64,000 nucleotides of DNA, from the NCBI GenBank assembly GCA_964557955.1, contig CAZLCS010000006.1:1-64000 (forward strand), read 5' to 3'. Of this stretch, positions 16,156-25,712 are shown piece after piece. The DNA is from JALOOX01 sp964557955 (GTDB lineage Bacteria; Desulfobacterota; Syntrophobacteria; Syntrophobacterales; Syntrophobacteraceae). Both the position numbers and the translations under genes were made by a program. Below the pieces are notes generated by a model, which ran no database searches, was not told where the DNA came from, and saw nothing but the letters and a program-made list of their open reading frames with translations. The stretch's first letter is position 1, and each line of letters opens with the position of its first letter.

Positions 16156-17568
16156 ATGAAGAGGGTCTGCGAGGTTACTCACATGCCGGGCTCACCGCCA
16201 TCAGTGAGCGGTCGCAAAGGGATTCTCCGGTGCGGGTTCAGTACCGGAACCGCCGCTGTGGCTGCGGCTCGGGCTGCACTGCGCTGGTGGCTGGGCGGTG
16301 AATTGCCCTGCGTCGTCGGTGTGCGACTGGCTGCGGGTTATTTCTACCCGGTGCCCATTGCCGACGGTGGCCTTGCGGAAAGGGAGACGTGGGTCAGCAT
16401 CATCAAGGACGGGGGGGACGACCCCGATGTGACCCACAAAGCCGAAATCCGTGTGCACCTGCGCTGTCTCCCCCGGGAGCCGTGCGGAACTCCGTGCTTT
16501 GCCAATCCCGGCGCTGCTGAGTCCTCCGAAAATGCGGGGCAGCCCGTCCTGAATCCCCTGATCTGCATCGTGGGAGGGCGCGGCGTCGGTGTGGTGACCA
16601 AGCCCGGACTGCCGGTTCAGCCCGGGGAGCCGGCGGTCAACCCCGGTCCTCGGGACATGATGGTGCGGAACCTTTGCGAGGAAATCGAACGACTCTCCTT
16701 CGATGGGAGGCTTCCGGAGCTCCGTTTCCATTCAACCTCGCCGTGGAAACCGCCGGCAGCCCCACACGTCCTTATCGGCTGCGCTGATTCCCCATATGCA
16801 TCAAGTTATCGCGGGAATCATTTTGATTCCCTCTTTCAGGGGGGGCAAGGGGGTCTTCAGACCTCTGCAGCGCATGATCAACCGGCAGCTTTCACACGGA
16901 TGTGGGTCATCGAGATCGAGATCGAGGTCCCGGAGGGCGAACGTCTGGCGCGGCACACCTTGAATCCGAGACTGGGCGTTCTCGGAGGAATCTCCATTCT
17001 GGGGACCACGGGCCTCGTGCGGCCCTTCTCCCATGAAGCTTACGAGGAGACGATCCAGACCGAGCTCTCGGTGGCGCGCTCCAACGGCTGTGAGACCGTG
17101 GTGCTCAGCACGGGGGGCAAGAGCGAGCGTTACGCCCAGGCGCTGTTCGGTGCCTGGCCTGGGGAAGCTTTCGTGCAGATCGCCGATTTTTTTGCCTTTT
17201 CGGTGCGAGAGGCTTATCGGATGGGCTGCAGTGCAGTCGTGCACAGCGTGTTTTTCGGGAAAGCGGTCAAGATGGCTCAGGGGCATGAGTACACCCATGC
17301 GCACAAGAACCGGATGGATCTGGGACCCCTGGCGACACTCTGCCGTGCAGCCGGCCATCCCGCCCGGATGTGCCGGGGGATCGAGCAGGCGAATACGGCC
17401 CGACAGGCGCTCGAGATCCTCCTCGCGGAGAATGCCTCCGATCTTGTGCAGGCGGTGGCCGATCGGGCGGCCGAGGCATCCTGGAGATTTGCGGAGGAAA
17501 GGATGAACATCCGGCTGCTTCTCTTCAACTACGACGGCCGGCTGCTGGCGGATGTGACGAGGCCTTGA
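16156..17568 (+). CDS. cbiD: Cobalt-precorrin-5B C1-methyltransferase
   Basis: The 470-residue protein carries CbiD hallmarks: LRCGFSTGTAAVAAARAAL at the N terminus, GRGVGVVTKPGLPV, NPGPRDMM, and HTLNPRLGVLGGISILGTTG. It methylates C1 in the anaerobic pathway. It is about 100 residues longer than typical CbiD. The extra material sits in two places: a Cys/Pro-rich piece around 100-130 and roughly 50-60 residues around 190-250, the second encoded by DNA with a GGGAATCATTTTGATTCCC palindrome (16813-16831). Both keep the frame open. ATG 16156 follows GGAG at nine bases. Confidence 0.92.
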   Translation: MKRVCEVTHMPGSPPSVSGRKGILRCGFSTGTAAVAAARAALRWWLGGELPCVVGVRLAAGYFYPVPIADGGLAERETWVSIIKDGGDDPDVTHKAEIRVHLRCLPREPCGTPCFANPGAAESSENAGQPVLNPLICIVGGRGVGVVTKPGLPVQPGEPAVNPGPRDMMVRNLCEEIERLSFDGRLPELRFHSTSPWKPPAAPHVLIGCADSPYASSYRGNHFDSLFQGGQGGLQTSAAHDQPAAFTRMWVIEIEIEVPEGERLARHTLNPRLGVLGGISILGTTGLVRPFSHEAYEETIQTELSVARSNGCETVVLSTGGKSERYAQALFGAWPGEAFVQIADFFAFSVREAYRMGCSAVVHSVFFGKAVKMAQGHEYTHAHKNRMDLGPLATLCRAAGHPARMCRGIEQANTARQALEILLAENASDLVQAVADRAAEASWRFAEERMNIRLLLFNYDGRLLADVTRP

Positions 17569-18887
17569 TGGAAACGATTGCGAGACCATGCCGACCTGAA
17601 GACTGGTCTCCTCCGAGGATCCTGCTGGTGGGAATGGGCATGGGGCCGGCCGATTTGAGCTCCCATGCGCTGCAGTGGATTCGGGCGGCGGAGGTCCTGT
17701 TCGGGGGAAAGCGCCATCTGGAAAGCTTCCCGGACCACCCGGGAAAAAAGATCCCTCTGGGGAAATCGCTGGATGAATCGCTGGCGGAGCTGGATGTTCT
17801 GTCTCGCCGCAGCCGAACGGCGGTGCTGGCCTCGGGCGACCCCCTGTATTACGGCATCGGACGGCGCATGTTCCAGGCACTGGGAAGAGACCGCATCCAT
17901 GTGATCCCCAACATGACTACGGTTCAGGCGCTGTTTGCGCGCATCGGGGCGCCGTGGGAGGATGTGCGGGTGATCAGCCTGCACGGCCGCAAAGGAGGGG
18001 GAGGGGAGCAGGACTGGCGGGCTGCCGTCCGGGAGGGGGCGACCGTGGCTCTCTTCACGGACCAGCGCCACACGCCGGCATGGGTCGCTCAAAGACTTCT
18101 TGACGAGGGGCTTGCCGGTTGCGGGCTCATCGTCGGGGAGGACCTGGGGCTGGACACTGAGCGCGTTCGACGTTTTGCGCCGGCGGAAGCTCTGAAGTGC
18201 GCTTTCTCGGCGCTCAATCTCTGTGTGGTGCTTCCGGGTGAGGGGCTGGGGCGGCCGGGCGGCGAATCCGCCAATTTGACGAGGGAAAACCCGCCCGTCT
18301 TCGGGATCGAAGAGTCCGCTTTGGCCCACGAAGCGGGGCTCATCACGAAGCTCGAGGTTCGCGCCGTGGCGCTTGCCCACCTGCACCTTCAGGATGGCCT
18401 GGTCCTTTGGGATGTCGGGGCGGGAAGCGGTTCGATCTCTATTGAAGCCTCGCGGATTGCCGCTCTGCAGCGAGTCATCGCCCTTGAAAAAAGCGTGGAC
18501 CGTTTTCAACAATTAGTGGAAAATGTCGCGAAGTTCGGCGGAAGATGCATCGAACCGCTGTGCGGCAATGCCGTGGAGCTGCTGGCGCACCTTCCTGAGC
18601 CCCATCGCGTGTTCGTCGGCGGGAGCGGCGGCGATCTCCGGGGGATTCTTGAACAGGTGGCCGCCAGGCTTCTCCCTGGTGGAAGAGTCGTGCACACCGC
18701 CGTGACGCTGGACACCTTTGAGCAGATGCGCACGTTCTGGCAGGGGCGCGGGTGGAGGCTTGACCTCCTGCAGCTCCAGGTCAATCGTTCAGCACCCATT
18801 GGGCGCTCACACCGCTTCGAAGCTTTGAACCCCGTGTTTGTCGTGACGGCCGTTCACCCTGAGAGCTCTTCCATGGAAGAGAGATGA
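17568..18887 (+). CDS. cbiET: Fused precorrin-6Y/7 C5,15-methyltransferase (CbiE-CbiT)
   Basis: The 439-residue protein fuses two SAM methyltransferases, as in CobL. The N-terminal CbiE domain (about 15-220) has LLVGMGMGPADLS and LASGDPLYYGIGRRM. The C-terminal CbiT domain (about 245-430) has the SAM-binding motif LWDVGAGSGSISIEASR. It methylates C5 and C15 and decarboxylates the C12 acetate chain. ATG 17568 overlaps the cbiD stop (TGATG). Length fits the fusion family. Confidence 0.95.
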   Translation: METIARPCRPEDWSPPRILLVGMGMGPADLSSHALQWIRAAEVLFGGKRHLESFPDHPGKKIPLGKSLDESLAELDVLSRRSRTAVLASGDPLYYGIGRRMFQALGRDRIHVIPNMTTVQALFARIGAPWEDVRVISLHGRKGGGGEQDWRAAVREGATVALFTDQRHTPAWVAQRLLDEGLAGCGLIVGEDLGLDTERVRRFAPAEALKCAFSALNLCVVLPGEGLGRPGGESANLTRENPPVFGIEESALAHEAGLITKLEVRAVALAHLHLQDGLVLWDVGAGSGSISIEASRIAALQRVIALEKSVDRFQQLVENVAKFGGRCIEPLCGNAVELLAHLPEPHRVFVGGSGGDLRGILEQVAARLLPGGRVVHTAVTLDTFEQMRTFWQGRGWRLDLLQLQVNRSAPIGRSHRFEALNPVFVVTAVHPESSSMEER

Positions 18888-18895
18888 GGAGTGAG

Positions 18896-19675
18896 ATGAA
18901 CTTTCCGGTGACGTTCGTTGGAGCGGGTCCCGGCGACCCGGAGCTGATCACGGTGAAGGGGAAGAGGCTGATTCAGGAGGCCGACTGCATCGTGTTTGCT
19001 GGCTCCCTCGTTCCGGAGACCCTCCTTGAGGACCGCAAGCCCGGTGCGGAAGTGCACAACAGCGCATCCCTGAGTCTCGAAGAGACGCACCGGCTGCTCC
19101 GCGAAGGGTACGAAAAGGGGGCGCGGGTGGTTCGCCTCCACACGGGGGACCCGAGCCTGTATGGGGCGATTCAGGAGCAGATGGACCTGCTGGATCGCGA
19201 CGCCATTCCCTACGAGGTGGTCCCCGGAGTTTCGGCGGCTTTTGCCGCGGCGGCTACCCTGAGGCAGGAGCTCACGCTGCCCGACGTATCCCAGACCCTC
19301 ATCCTCACGCGAATGGCGGGCCGCACCCCCGTTCCCGATGCCGAATCGTTGAATTCGCTGGCTGCCCATGGCGCCACCCTGGTGATCTATCTCAGCATTC
19401 AGCGGATCGAGGAAGTGGTTTCTCAGCTCGCCACCGGGTACTCGCCGCAAACGCCGGTGGTGGTGGCCTATCGCGTGGGCTGGCCGGACCAGGAGATCGT
19501 CCGAGGCACTCTTCACGATATTGCATCGAAAGTTCAAGCCTCAAGCATCAGGCGGCAGGCGATCATCATGATCGGAGAGGTGTTCGGAGCCCGCAGTCGG
19601 GATCGGAAGACCCGATCAAAGCTCTATGACGAGACCTTCAGCCACGGATTTCGCCATGGGAGCTCAAATCCCTGA
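18896..19675 (+). CDS. cbiF: Precorrin-4 / cobalt-precorrin-4 C11-methyltransferase
   Basis: The 259-residue enzyme shows FVGAGPGDPELITVKGKRL, VVRLHTGDPSLYGAI, VVPGVSAAFAAAATL and MAGRTPVPDAESL, the CbiF/CobM pattern. ATG 18896 is preferred because GAGGAG lies five bases upstream; ATG 18884 overlaps the previous stop but is less well placed. The last 20 bases overlap cbiG, which again suggests coupling. Confidence 0.95.
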   Translation: MNFPVTFVGAGPGDPELITVKGKRLIQEADCIVFAGSLVPETLLEDRKPGAEVHNSASLSLEETHRLLREGYEKGARVVRLHTGDPSLYGAIQEQMDLLDRDAIPYEVVPGVSAAFAAAATLRQELTLPDVSQTLILTRMAGRTPVPDAESLNSLAAHGATLVIYLSIQRIEEVVSQLATGYSPQTPVVVAYRVGWPDQEIVRGTLHDIASKVQASSIRRQAIIMIGEVFGARSRDRKTRSKLYDETFSHGFRHGSSNP

Positions 19676-20717
19676 ACCGTCGATCGCCATTGTCGCTCTG
19701 ACGCGTAACGGCGCTGAGCTCGCCCTGCGGATTCAGTCCAAGATGCCGGGAAGCGTCTGCTATGTTCCCGAGCGTCATCAGTTCGCACTGGCCATGGGCG
19801 CCAGGGGTTTCGACCGAATCCGCTCGGTGATTCCCAAGCTTTGGGTGGAATACCGTGCGCTCATCTGTGTCATGGCCACCGGCATCGTGGTTCGCCAGAT
19901 CGGGCCGCTCATGCGCCTGAAGACGGTGGATCCGGCCGTAGTCGTTCTGGACGAGCGCGGGAACTTTTCCATCAGCCTTGTTTCGGGCCATCTGGGAGGG
20001 GCCAACAACCTGGCGCGAAAGGTGGCCGCCATAACCGGCGGTCAGGCCGTCATCACGACCGCCTCGGACGTGCAGGGCAAGCCATCCCTCGATGTGATTG
20101 CGCAGCGGAAGGGGCTCGAGATCGAAAACATTACTCAGCTCAAGACGGTTTCACGCGCCATACTGGAGAATGAGCCGCTCCGAATCTATGATCCCCACGC
20201 CATCCTGAAACCGCTTCTAACGAGGCTTTCGGGAGTCACCTGGGTCCTGGATCCCGATTCAGTTTCCTCCGATCCTCGGATTCCCTGTGTCTGGGTTTCA
20301 GAGAATCTGGTTCCGCAGGGTTGGTCGTGCCTGGTCCTGAGGCCCAGGAATCTGGTGGTGGGAATCGGCTGCAACAGGAATACGCCTGCCGAAGAGATCC
20401 TGGAGCTCATCAGCGTTGTGTTCAGGGATGAAAAACTGGCGGTTCAGGCCATCCGGAACCTCGCCAGCGTGGATCTCAAGGCTGACGAAAGGGGTATCCT
20501 GGAGGCGGCGGCCTACCTGAGGCGCGCTGTCTATTTCTACCCGCGAACCCAGCTGGAGAATGTGACTGTACCCAACCCTTCCAATCAAGTATTGAACCAC
20601 GTGGGAGTCCGAAGTGTATGCGAAGCCACCGCGCTCCTGAGCGCTCAGAAAGGGATACTCATCGTTCCCAAGCGGAAAACACGCAACGTGACGCTGGCGG
20701 TCGCAAGGGCCGACTGA
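19656..20717 (+). CDS. cbiG: Cobalt-precorrin 5A hydrolase
   Basis: The 353-residue protein has the CbiG N-terminal domain (CVMATGIVVRQIGPLM; ISLVSGHLGGANNLA with the conserved HLGGAN) and the C-terminal CobE-like domain (VVGIGCNRNTPAEEI; SVCEATALLSA). It opens the delta-lactone ring and releases acetaldehyde, a step specific to the anaerobic pathway, which marks this operon as anaerobic. ATG 19656 lies inside the end of cbiF. Confidence 0.95.
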   Translation: MGAQIPEPSIAIVALTRNGAELALRIQSKMPGSVCYVPERHQFALAMGARGFDRIRSVIPKLWVEYRALICVMATGIVVRQIGPLMRLKTVDPAVVVLDERGNFSISLVSGHLGGANNLARKVAAITGGQAVITTASDVQGKPSLDVIAQRKGLEIENITQLKTVSRAILENEPLRIYDPHAILKPLLTRLSGVTWVLDPDSVSSDPRIPCVWVSENLVPQGWSCLVLRPRNLVVGIGCNRNTPAEEILELISVVFRDEKLAVQAIRNLASVDLKADERGILEAAAYLRRAVYFYPRTQLENVTVPNPSNQVLNHVGVRSVCEATALLSAQKGILIVPKRKTRNVTLAVARAD

Positions 20718-20722
20718 CCGTT

Positions 20723-21517
20723 GTGAGCATCGGACCGGGCCATGAGCTCTACATGGCGCCGGCGGCACGTGAGGCGTTGAGCCGCGCCGAGGTGGTGGTC
20801 GGCTACAAGGTCTATCTGGACCTGGTGGGTGATTTGATTGGAGGGAAGCTGCTGGTCTCCAGCGGCATGCGCAAGGAAATCGAACGGTGCAATGCCGCCA
20901 TCGATCACGCATTGGCGGGGAATGAAGTGGCCCTGGTCTCGAGCGGTGATGCCGGGATCTACGGAATGGCAGGTCTGGTCTTTGATCTCTGCCGCCAGAA
21001 AGGGCTTCGTGTGACGGGCGGAGGATCGCCTTCGGATGAAGCGGCCGACCTGGTCGTGGTGGTGGTGCCCGGGATCCCTGCATTCAACGCAGCCGCTTCC
21101 CTTGTGGGGGCTCCCTTGATGCACGACTTCGCCGCCGTGAGCTTGAGCGATCATTTGACGCCCTGGGATGTCATTGCAAAACGTCTGGCTGCCGTGGCCG
21201 AAGCCGATTTCGTTCTCGCCATCTACAATCCCCGCAGCAAGACCCGCCCCAATCTCCTGGAAGAGGCCCGCAAGATCCTTCTGCGGCATCGCTCCGCCGA
21301 GACACCCGTTGCCATCGTCCGGCGCGCCATGCGTGACGGACAATGGACTCACCTCACCACCCTCGGGACCGTCCCGGCGGAAGAGGTGGACATGCAGTCG
21401 ATCCTCATCGTGGGAAACAGCCGCACCTATGTCTGGGAAGGCCGCATGGTGACTCCGCGGGGCTACCTCGACAAATATTCAGCGGGTGGAGATCAGTACA
21501 TTTTTCCCCCTCCCTAG
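20723..21517 (+). CDS. cbiH: Precorrin-3B / cobalt-factor III C17-methyltransferase
   Basis: The 264-residue enzyme has VVSIGPGHELYMAPAA, LVSSGDAGIYGMAG, VVVPGIPAFNAAASLVGAPL and VIAKRLAAVAEADFVLAIYNP, the CobJ/CbiH pattern of the ring-contracting methyltransferase. The start is taken as GTG 20723, five bases after the cbiG stop; the ATG at 20618 would force a 100-base overlap with cbiG and adds a non-conserved basic stretch. It is the last recognisable gene of the operon. cbiJ, cbiA, cbiP, the chelatase and the nucleotide-loop genes are not in the window. Confidence 0.92.
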   Translation: MSIGPGHELYMAPAAREALSRAEVVVGYKVYLDLVGDLIGGKLLVSSGMRKEIERCNAAIDHALAGNEVALVSSGDAGIYGMAGLVFDLCRQKGLRVTGGGSPSDEAADLVVVVVPGIPAFNAAASLVGAPLMHDFAAVSLSDHLTPWDVIAKRLAAVAEADFVLAIYNPRSKTRPNLLEEARKILLRHRSAETPVAIVRRAMRDGQWTHLTTLGTVPAEEVDMQSILIVGNSRTYVWEGRMVTPRGYLDKYSAGGDQYIFPPP

Positions 21518-21602
21518 CCATCATCCCCGCAATTGGATCATTGCACAGAACGGCATGTTACCCTCCTTTCGAGCCCCGATATGCGGCGGAAAGGGGGAGG
21601 GT

Positions 21603-23256
21603 GTGACCGAAGATCCAGCCAAAACATTCGATGCGCAAAAAAATCCATTGAAAGACCCTGCTCCGGAGAGCTGGGAGGAAGCCCTGGCCTCTTCTGAAAA
21701 CGATCTCTATCGGCGGGGCCGCTCCGAAGCGACCCAGGAAGCGGTGCGCTGGCTTGAAGACGGTCCGGCCAAAAGGGAAAGCGATGTCGCGGTCCTGGTC
21801 AATGCAGCCGCCGAACGCTTCCGGGAGCTGCGCGTTGAGATTCCGTCTCTGAGCGCACTCCAGTCGGCAGCGCAGCAGGCGTTGAGCCGGGCTGGGCGAG
21901 CCGCGATCGAAGCCATCGAAAGTGGTATTGGATCGGAGGCCGGGGAGCGATTGGATGGGCTCCTTTCCGGCAGGGATGGGAGGAGCCCGTTCGATTTCCT
22001 GAAAGACCCGGTTCCCCGGGTGACGGTGAGCAACCTCGCAAGAGAGCTCCTGCGACTCGAGCAGCTTGAGCTCCTGGTCCCCCAAGGGCCGTTTCCAAAG
22101 GCCGTCACCCGCCACCAGCCGGAGCGTTTCGCACGGCTTGCCGACCTTTACACCGCGCCCGAGCTCGCCCAGCTCAGCCGGGTGCGCCGCCGGGCACTCC
22201 TTTTTCTGCTTTGTCCGAGAACGGCGCACATTCCTCCTCGACGCCGCGGCTGAAATGCTCATCCGGGTCTGGGAAAACACGCGGCACCGAGCATCCGAGC
22301 ATGCGAGCGTCCTCCAGCGCGCCGCCTCCTCCGCACACGAATTGCAGCAAGACGTGCTTTCCGAGATTCTTTCCATCATCAAGAAAAGCCGCGATCCCGA
22401 GGAGCTGTGGCTCTCGCTCCACCGCTACAAGAGCCCTCAGGAGTGCGAGGGGATTTCGAGCACCTTGAAGAGCACGCCGAGCTGGAAAGGATCCTATTTC
22501 GGCAGGATCGAGGACCACTATTCGGCGTTGCGACGCTTCCTCCCCGATTGGTATCGGCTGGTCTCCCTCAGTGCAACGACTGCGGATGATGCCATCCCGC
22601 AAGCGCAGGCCTTCGCAAAGGAGCACGCCGAGAGCAATCAGACGGAGCTGCCGATCGAGGGTTGTCCCGTTGAGTTTCTCCGGCCGCTGTGGGATAGGAA
22701 GGCCGTAAAGCGCTTCGGCCGCACGGGCCGGATTGTGCGGGTGCAGAAGGCGCCCTTCGAGCTCGGACTCCTCGATGCCACCGTCCAGGGTCTCCAGAAG
22801 CGCACCGTGGCCATTTCGGGCGGGCGGCGCTACGCTCCAATGATCGACCACCTTCTGCCCCGTGACGACTTCCTCCTCCGATTCGAGGAGCACGTCCGCC
22901 GGCTCGGCCTCCCGGCTGGTGCGGCTGAGTATTACGCGCCGCGGTACGCGAGACTGGGGAATGATCTGGAGGAAATCGACCGAGACTATCAAGCGACCGA
23001 AGACAAATTCTGGGTGAACCGCAACGGGACGCTGGGATATTCACGCGTGCCCGGGCAGTCCTTCCCGCCCCGTCTCAAGCGCCTGAAAGGCGAATTGGCC
23101 CGGGCTGTGCCCGAGGTCTCCATCTTCGACGTTCTTCTCGATTGCCAGCGCTGGACAGGCTTTATGGATGTCTTCCAACCTGCTTCCGGACGTCAGAATA
23201 TGTCCGAGACCGAAAGGCTTCGCCATTTGCTGGCGGCTCTTTACGCCTACGGCTGA
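21603..23256 (+). pseudogene. Tn3-family transposase (TnpA) relic
   Basis: Two overlapping frames together give the N-terminal and middle part of a Tn3-type TnpA. The first frame (21603 to about 22210) includes RFRELRVEIPSLSALQ. The second (about 22205-23256) includes RERRTFLLDAAAEML, RRYAPMIDHLLP and FDVLLDCQRWTGFMDVF. They are joined by a one-base shift at the TTTTT run near 22203. The catalytic DDE domain (roughly the last 400 residues of a 1000-residue TnpA) is absent, and no terminal inverted repeats were seen. It is therefore a dead fragment just behind the cobalamin operon. The one-base shift could also be a sequencing error, but the 3' truncation cannot. Confidence 0.75.
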
Positions 23257-23329
23257 AACTGCGGTCCCGTGCAAGCCTCCCGCGCCCTTCAGATTCTCAA
23301 AAACCAAATCGTCTACATGCGGCCATCTC

Positions 23330-23656
23330 GTGAAGCCGATTACGTTACACCCCGACGTGGATGCCGAGATCACGGAGGCGGTGCGTTACTACGAGTCGCG
23401 TGAGCCTGGTCTGGGGCTGGACTTGCTTGGAGAGGTCGAGCGAGCCTTCGATCAGATTACTGAGCACCCGGAATCGTGCCGGAAGATCGGAGCGAGAGCA
23501 CGCCGGAAGACCCTGTGGCGGTTTCCATACAATCTGATATATGCCGTGTATCCCGAAATGATACGAGTCCTAGCATCCGCCCATCAGAAGCGCCGACCTT
23601 TCTACTGGCGAAAGCGGTTACCCGGCACGCCGAAATGGGAAGGCCCAGCAACCTGA
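23330..23656 (+). CDS. RelE/ParE-superfamily toxin
   Basis: The 108-residue protein has the ParE/RelE pattern: an N-terminal HPDVDAEITEAVRYYES helix pair, then LGEVERAFDQITEHPESC, and the strand core RRFPYNLIYAVYPE-like (WRFPYNLIYAVYPE) with VLASAHQKRRPFYWRKR at the end. Such toxins act on DNA gyrase or on ribosome-bound mRNA. GTG 23330 gives the family length but lacks a good ribosome-binding site. No antitoxin ORF is found immediately upstream, where the Tn3 relic ends, or downstream, so it appears orphaned. Confidence 0.75.
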   Translation: MKPITLHPDVDAEITEAVRYYESREPGLGLDLLGEVERAFDQITEHPESCRKIGARARRKTLWRFPYNLIYAVYPEMIRVLASAHQKRRPFYWRKRLPGTPKWEGPAT

Positions 23657-23825
23657 TGAGCGATGGGCTGCATCAAGTTCCCTGAGGGATCATTCTCAGT
23701 ATGGAAAAGGCAAACCATTCAATAGAATAGTTTTTCGTTTCAATGTTTTCTGTTGTAAGTCTCTGAAGCCACCTTTCACAGCAAGAATTGACCGGAAAGC
23801 TAACTTTTACAGTAATGATGATGGA

Positions 23826-23874
23826 TTGAAAGTTTCAACATAAGCGCTCGTACATATGTACGAATCCTTATAGT
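23826..23874 (+). promoter_or_regulatory. Twin palindromes upstream of the propeller gene
   Basis: Two perfect palindromes stand in the AT-rich upstream region: TTGAAAGTTTCAA (23826-23838) and CGTACATATGTACG (23849-23862). A TATAGT that could be a -10 follows at 23869-23874. The second palindrome would overlap the -35 position, which fits an operator. No regulator is linked. Confidence 0.35.
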
Positions 23875-23909
23875 AATGTGAGGCACAGGACAGTACTCGG
23901 GAGAACATC

Positions 23910-25712
23910 ATGGAAACGCTCATCCTGATCACAAGTATGGTATTTGCTGTTGCCTTGATCTTTACACCGGATCATCCCGGGGAGGCGCGGGTTCTGCCCC
24001 CGCCGGGATCCATCGGGTTTGCGTCTCTTGCACCGCGTGGGTGGGACGTGATCGTGACCGATCTCCAGACCCATGAGAGCAGGTTTCTCACGGACCATCC
24101 GGCCCTTGACTATAACGCGTCGTTCTCCCCCGATGGCGATCGCATCGCCTTCGTCTCCGAGCGTGACGGCAACATGGAACTGTATGTTACGGGAGCGGAC
24201 GGTTCCGGGCTGCGCCGGCTGACGAATGACTTTGCCCTGGACGACCATCCGGCCTGGTCTCCCGACGGGCGCAGGCTTGCCTTTGTCAGCACGCGGCAGC
24301 CAGCGGAGACCGCAGGGCAGGCCTGGAACGGCATCTACGTCATGGAATCCGATGGGTCCCAGGTGGAGCGGTTGTCTCCGGCCGATACGGCAGATTACTC
24401 TCCGGTATGGTCGCACAAGGGGAATTGGATTGCATTCGCCTCGGGAAGCGGCAAAGCTGGAGAAACGGATCTTTACGTCATGAGGCCGGACGGCAGTGAC
24501 CGAAGGCTTGTGACTCGCGATGGCGGCTGGCCCGCCTTCGCCGAAAACGACCAGAGCGTCTTCTTTCACAGCCGGCGAGGGGGTAGTTGGGGGATCTGGC
24601 GTGTCAACCTCGATGGCTCCGGAATGGAACGGGTCACGCCGACCGATGTGGAGGCTTACGCTCCGCGTGTATCCGGAGACGGAAAGTGGCTGGCGACGTC
24701 TGTGCTCCGAGGCGGGCATCGCCAGATTGAACTCATGCATCTCGGCACAAAGAAATGGCTCCCGGTGACTCGCGATGCCACGGACCACTGGAACCCGTCG
24801 ATTTCCTCCGATGGCCGGTTGATTGTCTACCACAAGGCCAGACCGGACTTTGCCGTCCCCAATGTGGAGCTTTGGGGGGCCCCGCCGGGGACCGATCTCA
24901 AGATGTTACGCCTGGCGGGCTCGTTTCCTGCCTTCTCGTCCGATGGCAGGCAGGTTGTGCTGGTGGGAGGCAGCCTCGAGCAGCTCGACCTGATGAACGT
25001 GGACGGCTCCGGCCGCAGGACGCTTTTCAAGGGTGAGAGCCGGAGAGTCTTCAGCAGCAGCTGGGCGCCTCACGGCGGGCAGATCGCCTTCGCGGTAGGG
25101 GGCGTGTTCCAGGGGGCCATGGATGCAGTCGACCTGATGGCGTTGCGGAACGATGGCAGCGGACTGCGCAAGCTCACGCGTGAGGCGGGAAACAACGGCT
25201 TTCCAGCCTTCTCGCCCGACGGCAGGCGGCTGGTTTTCCGCTCCGGCCGGGAAGGGTTCAAGAACCTTTACATTATGGACAGCGATGAGAGCAGGCTGCA
25301 GTCGCTGACCCGCGGAAAGTGGACGGATACCATGTGCGACTGGTCTCCGACCGGGGAGTGGATCGCTTTTGCCAGCGACCGGGACGGCGATTTTGATATC
25401 TGGCTCATCAGACCTGATGGCAGCGGGTTGCACAAGCTGATCGGGGGAGGCGGTCGAAACAACCATCCGCACTTTTCTCCGGACGGTCAATGGGTGGTGT
25501 TCACCAGTCAGCGGGCCGGATACTCCGCCGAGGAAATCTCACTGCCTTTCCAGTTTCAGCCCTACGGTGACCTGTTTGCCATCCGTCTGGATGGAGATGG
25601 ACTCATCCGGCTGACGCACAACGGTTTCGAGGAGGGGACGCCGGCATGGGGAACGGTCGTTGACATCGAGCCTTCCGGTGAGGCCATGGGAAAGGGAGGC
25701 TCCGATTACTGA
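23910..25712 (+). CDS. Secreted TolB-like PD40 beta-propeller protein
   Basis: The 600-residue protein begins with a signal peptide (about 1-26, hydrophobic LILITSMVFAVALIF). About ten PD40/WD40-like repeats follow, each with a SPDGxxIAF-type blade motif (for example FSPDGDRIAFVS, WSPDGRRLAFVS, FSPDGQWVVFTS). This builds a periplasmic or extracellular beta-propeller of the TolB/DPP-IV N-terminal type. No peptidase or Tol-system partner domain is present, and tolA/pal are not nearby, so it is not TolB itself. ATG 23910 follows GGGAGA. It probably binds a protein or glycan ligand; the specific role is unknown. Confidence 0.8.
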   Translation: METLILITSMVFAVALIFTPDHPGEARVLPPPGSIGFASLAPRGWDVIVTDLQTHESRFLTDHPALDYNASFSPDGDRIAFVSERDGNMELYVTGADGSGLRRLTNDFALDDHPAWSPDGRRLAFVSTRQPAETAGQAWNGIYVMESDGSQVERLSPADTADYSPVWSHKGNWIAFASGSGKAGETDLYVMRPDGSDRRLVTRDGGWPAFAENDQSVFFHSRRGGSWGIWRVNLDGSGMERVTPTDVEAYAPRVSGDGKWLATSVLRGGHRQIELMHLGTKKWLPVTRDATDHWNPSISSDGRLIVYHKARPDFAVPNVELWGAPPGTDLKMLRLAGSFPAFSSDGRQVVLVGGSLEQLDLMNVDGSGRRTLFKGESRRVFSSSWAPHGGQIAFAVGGVFQGAMDAVDLMALRNDGSGLRKLTREAGNNGFPAFSPDGRRLVFRSGREGFKNLYIMDSDESRLQSLTRGKWTDTMCDWSPTGEWIAFASDRDGDFDIWLIRPDGSGLHKLIGGGGRNNHPHFSPDGQWVVFTSQRAGYSAEEISLPFQFQPYGDLFAIRLDGDGLIRLTHNGFEEGTPAWGTVVDIEPSGEAMGKGGSDY

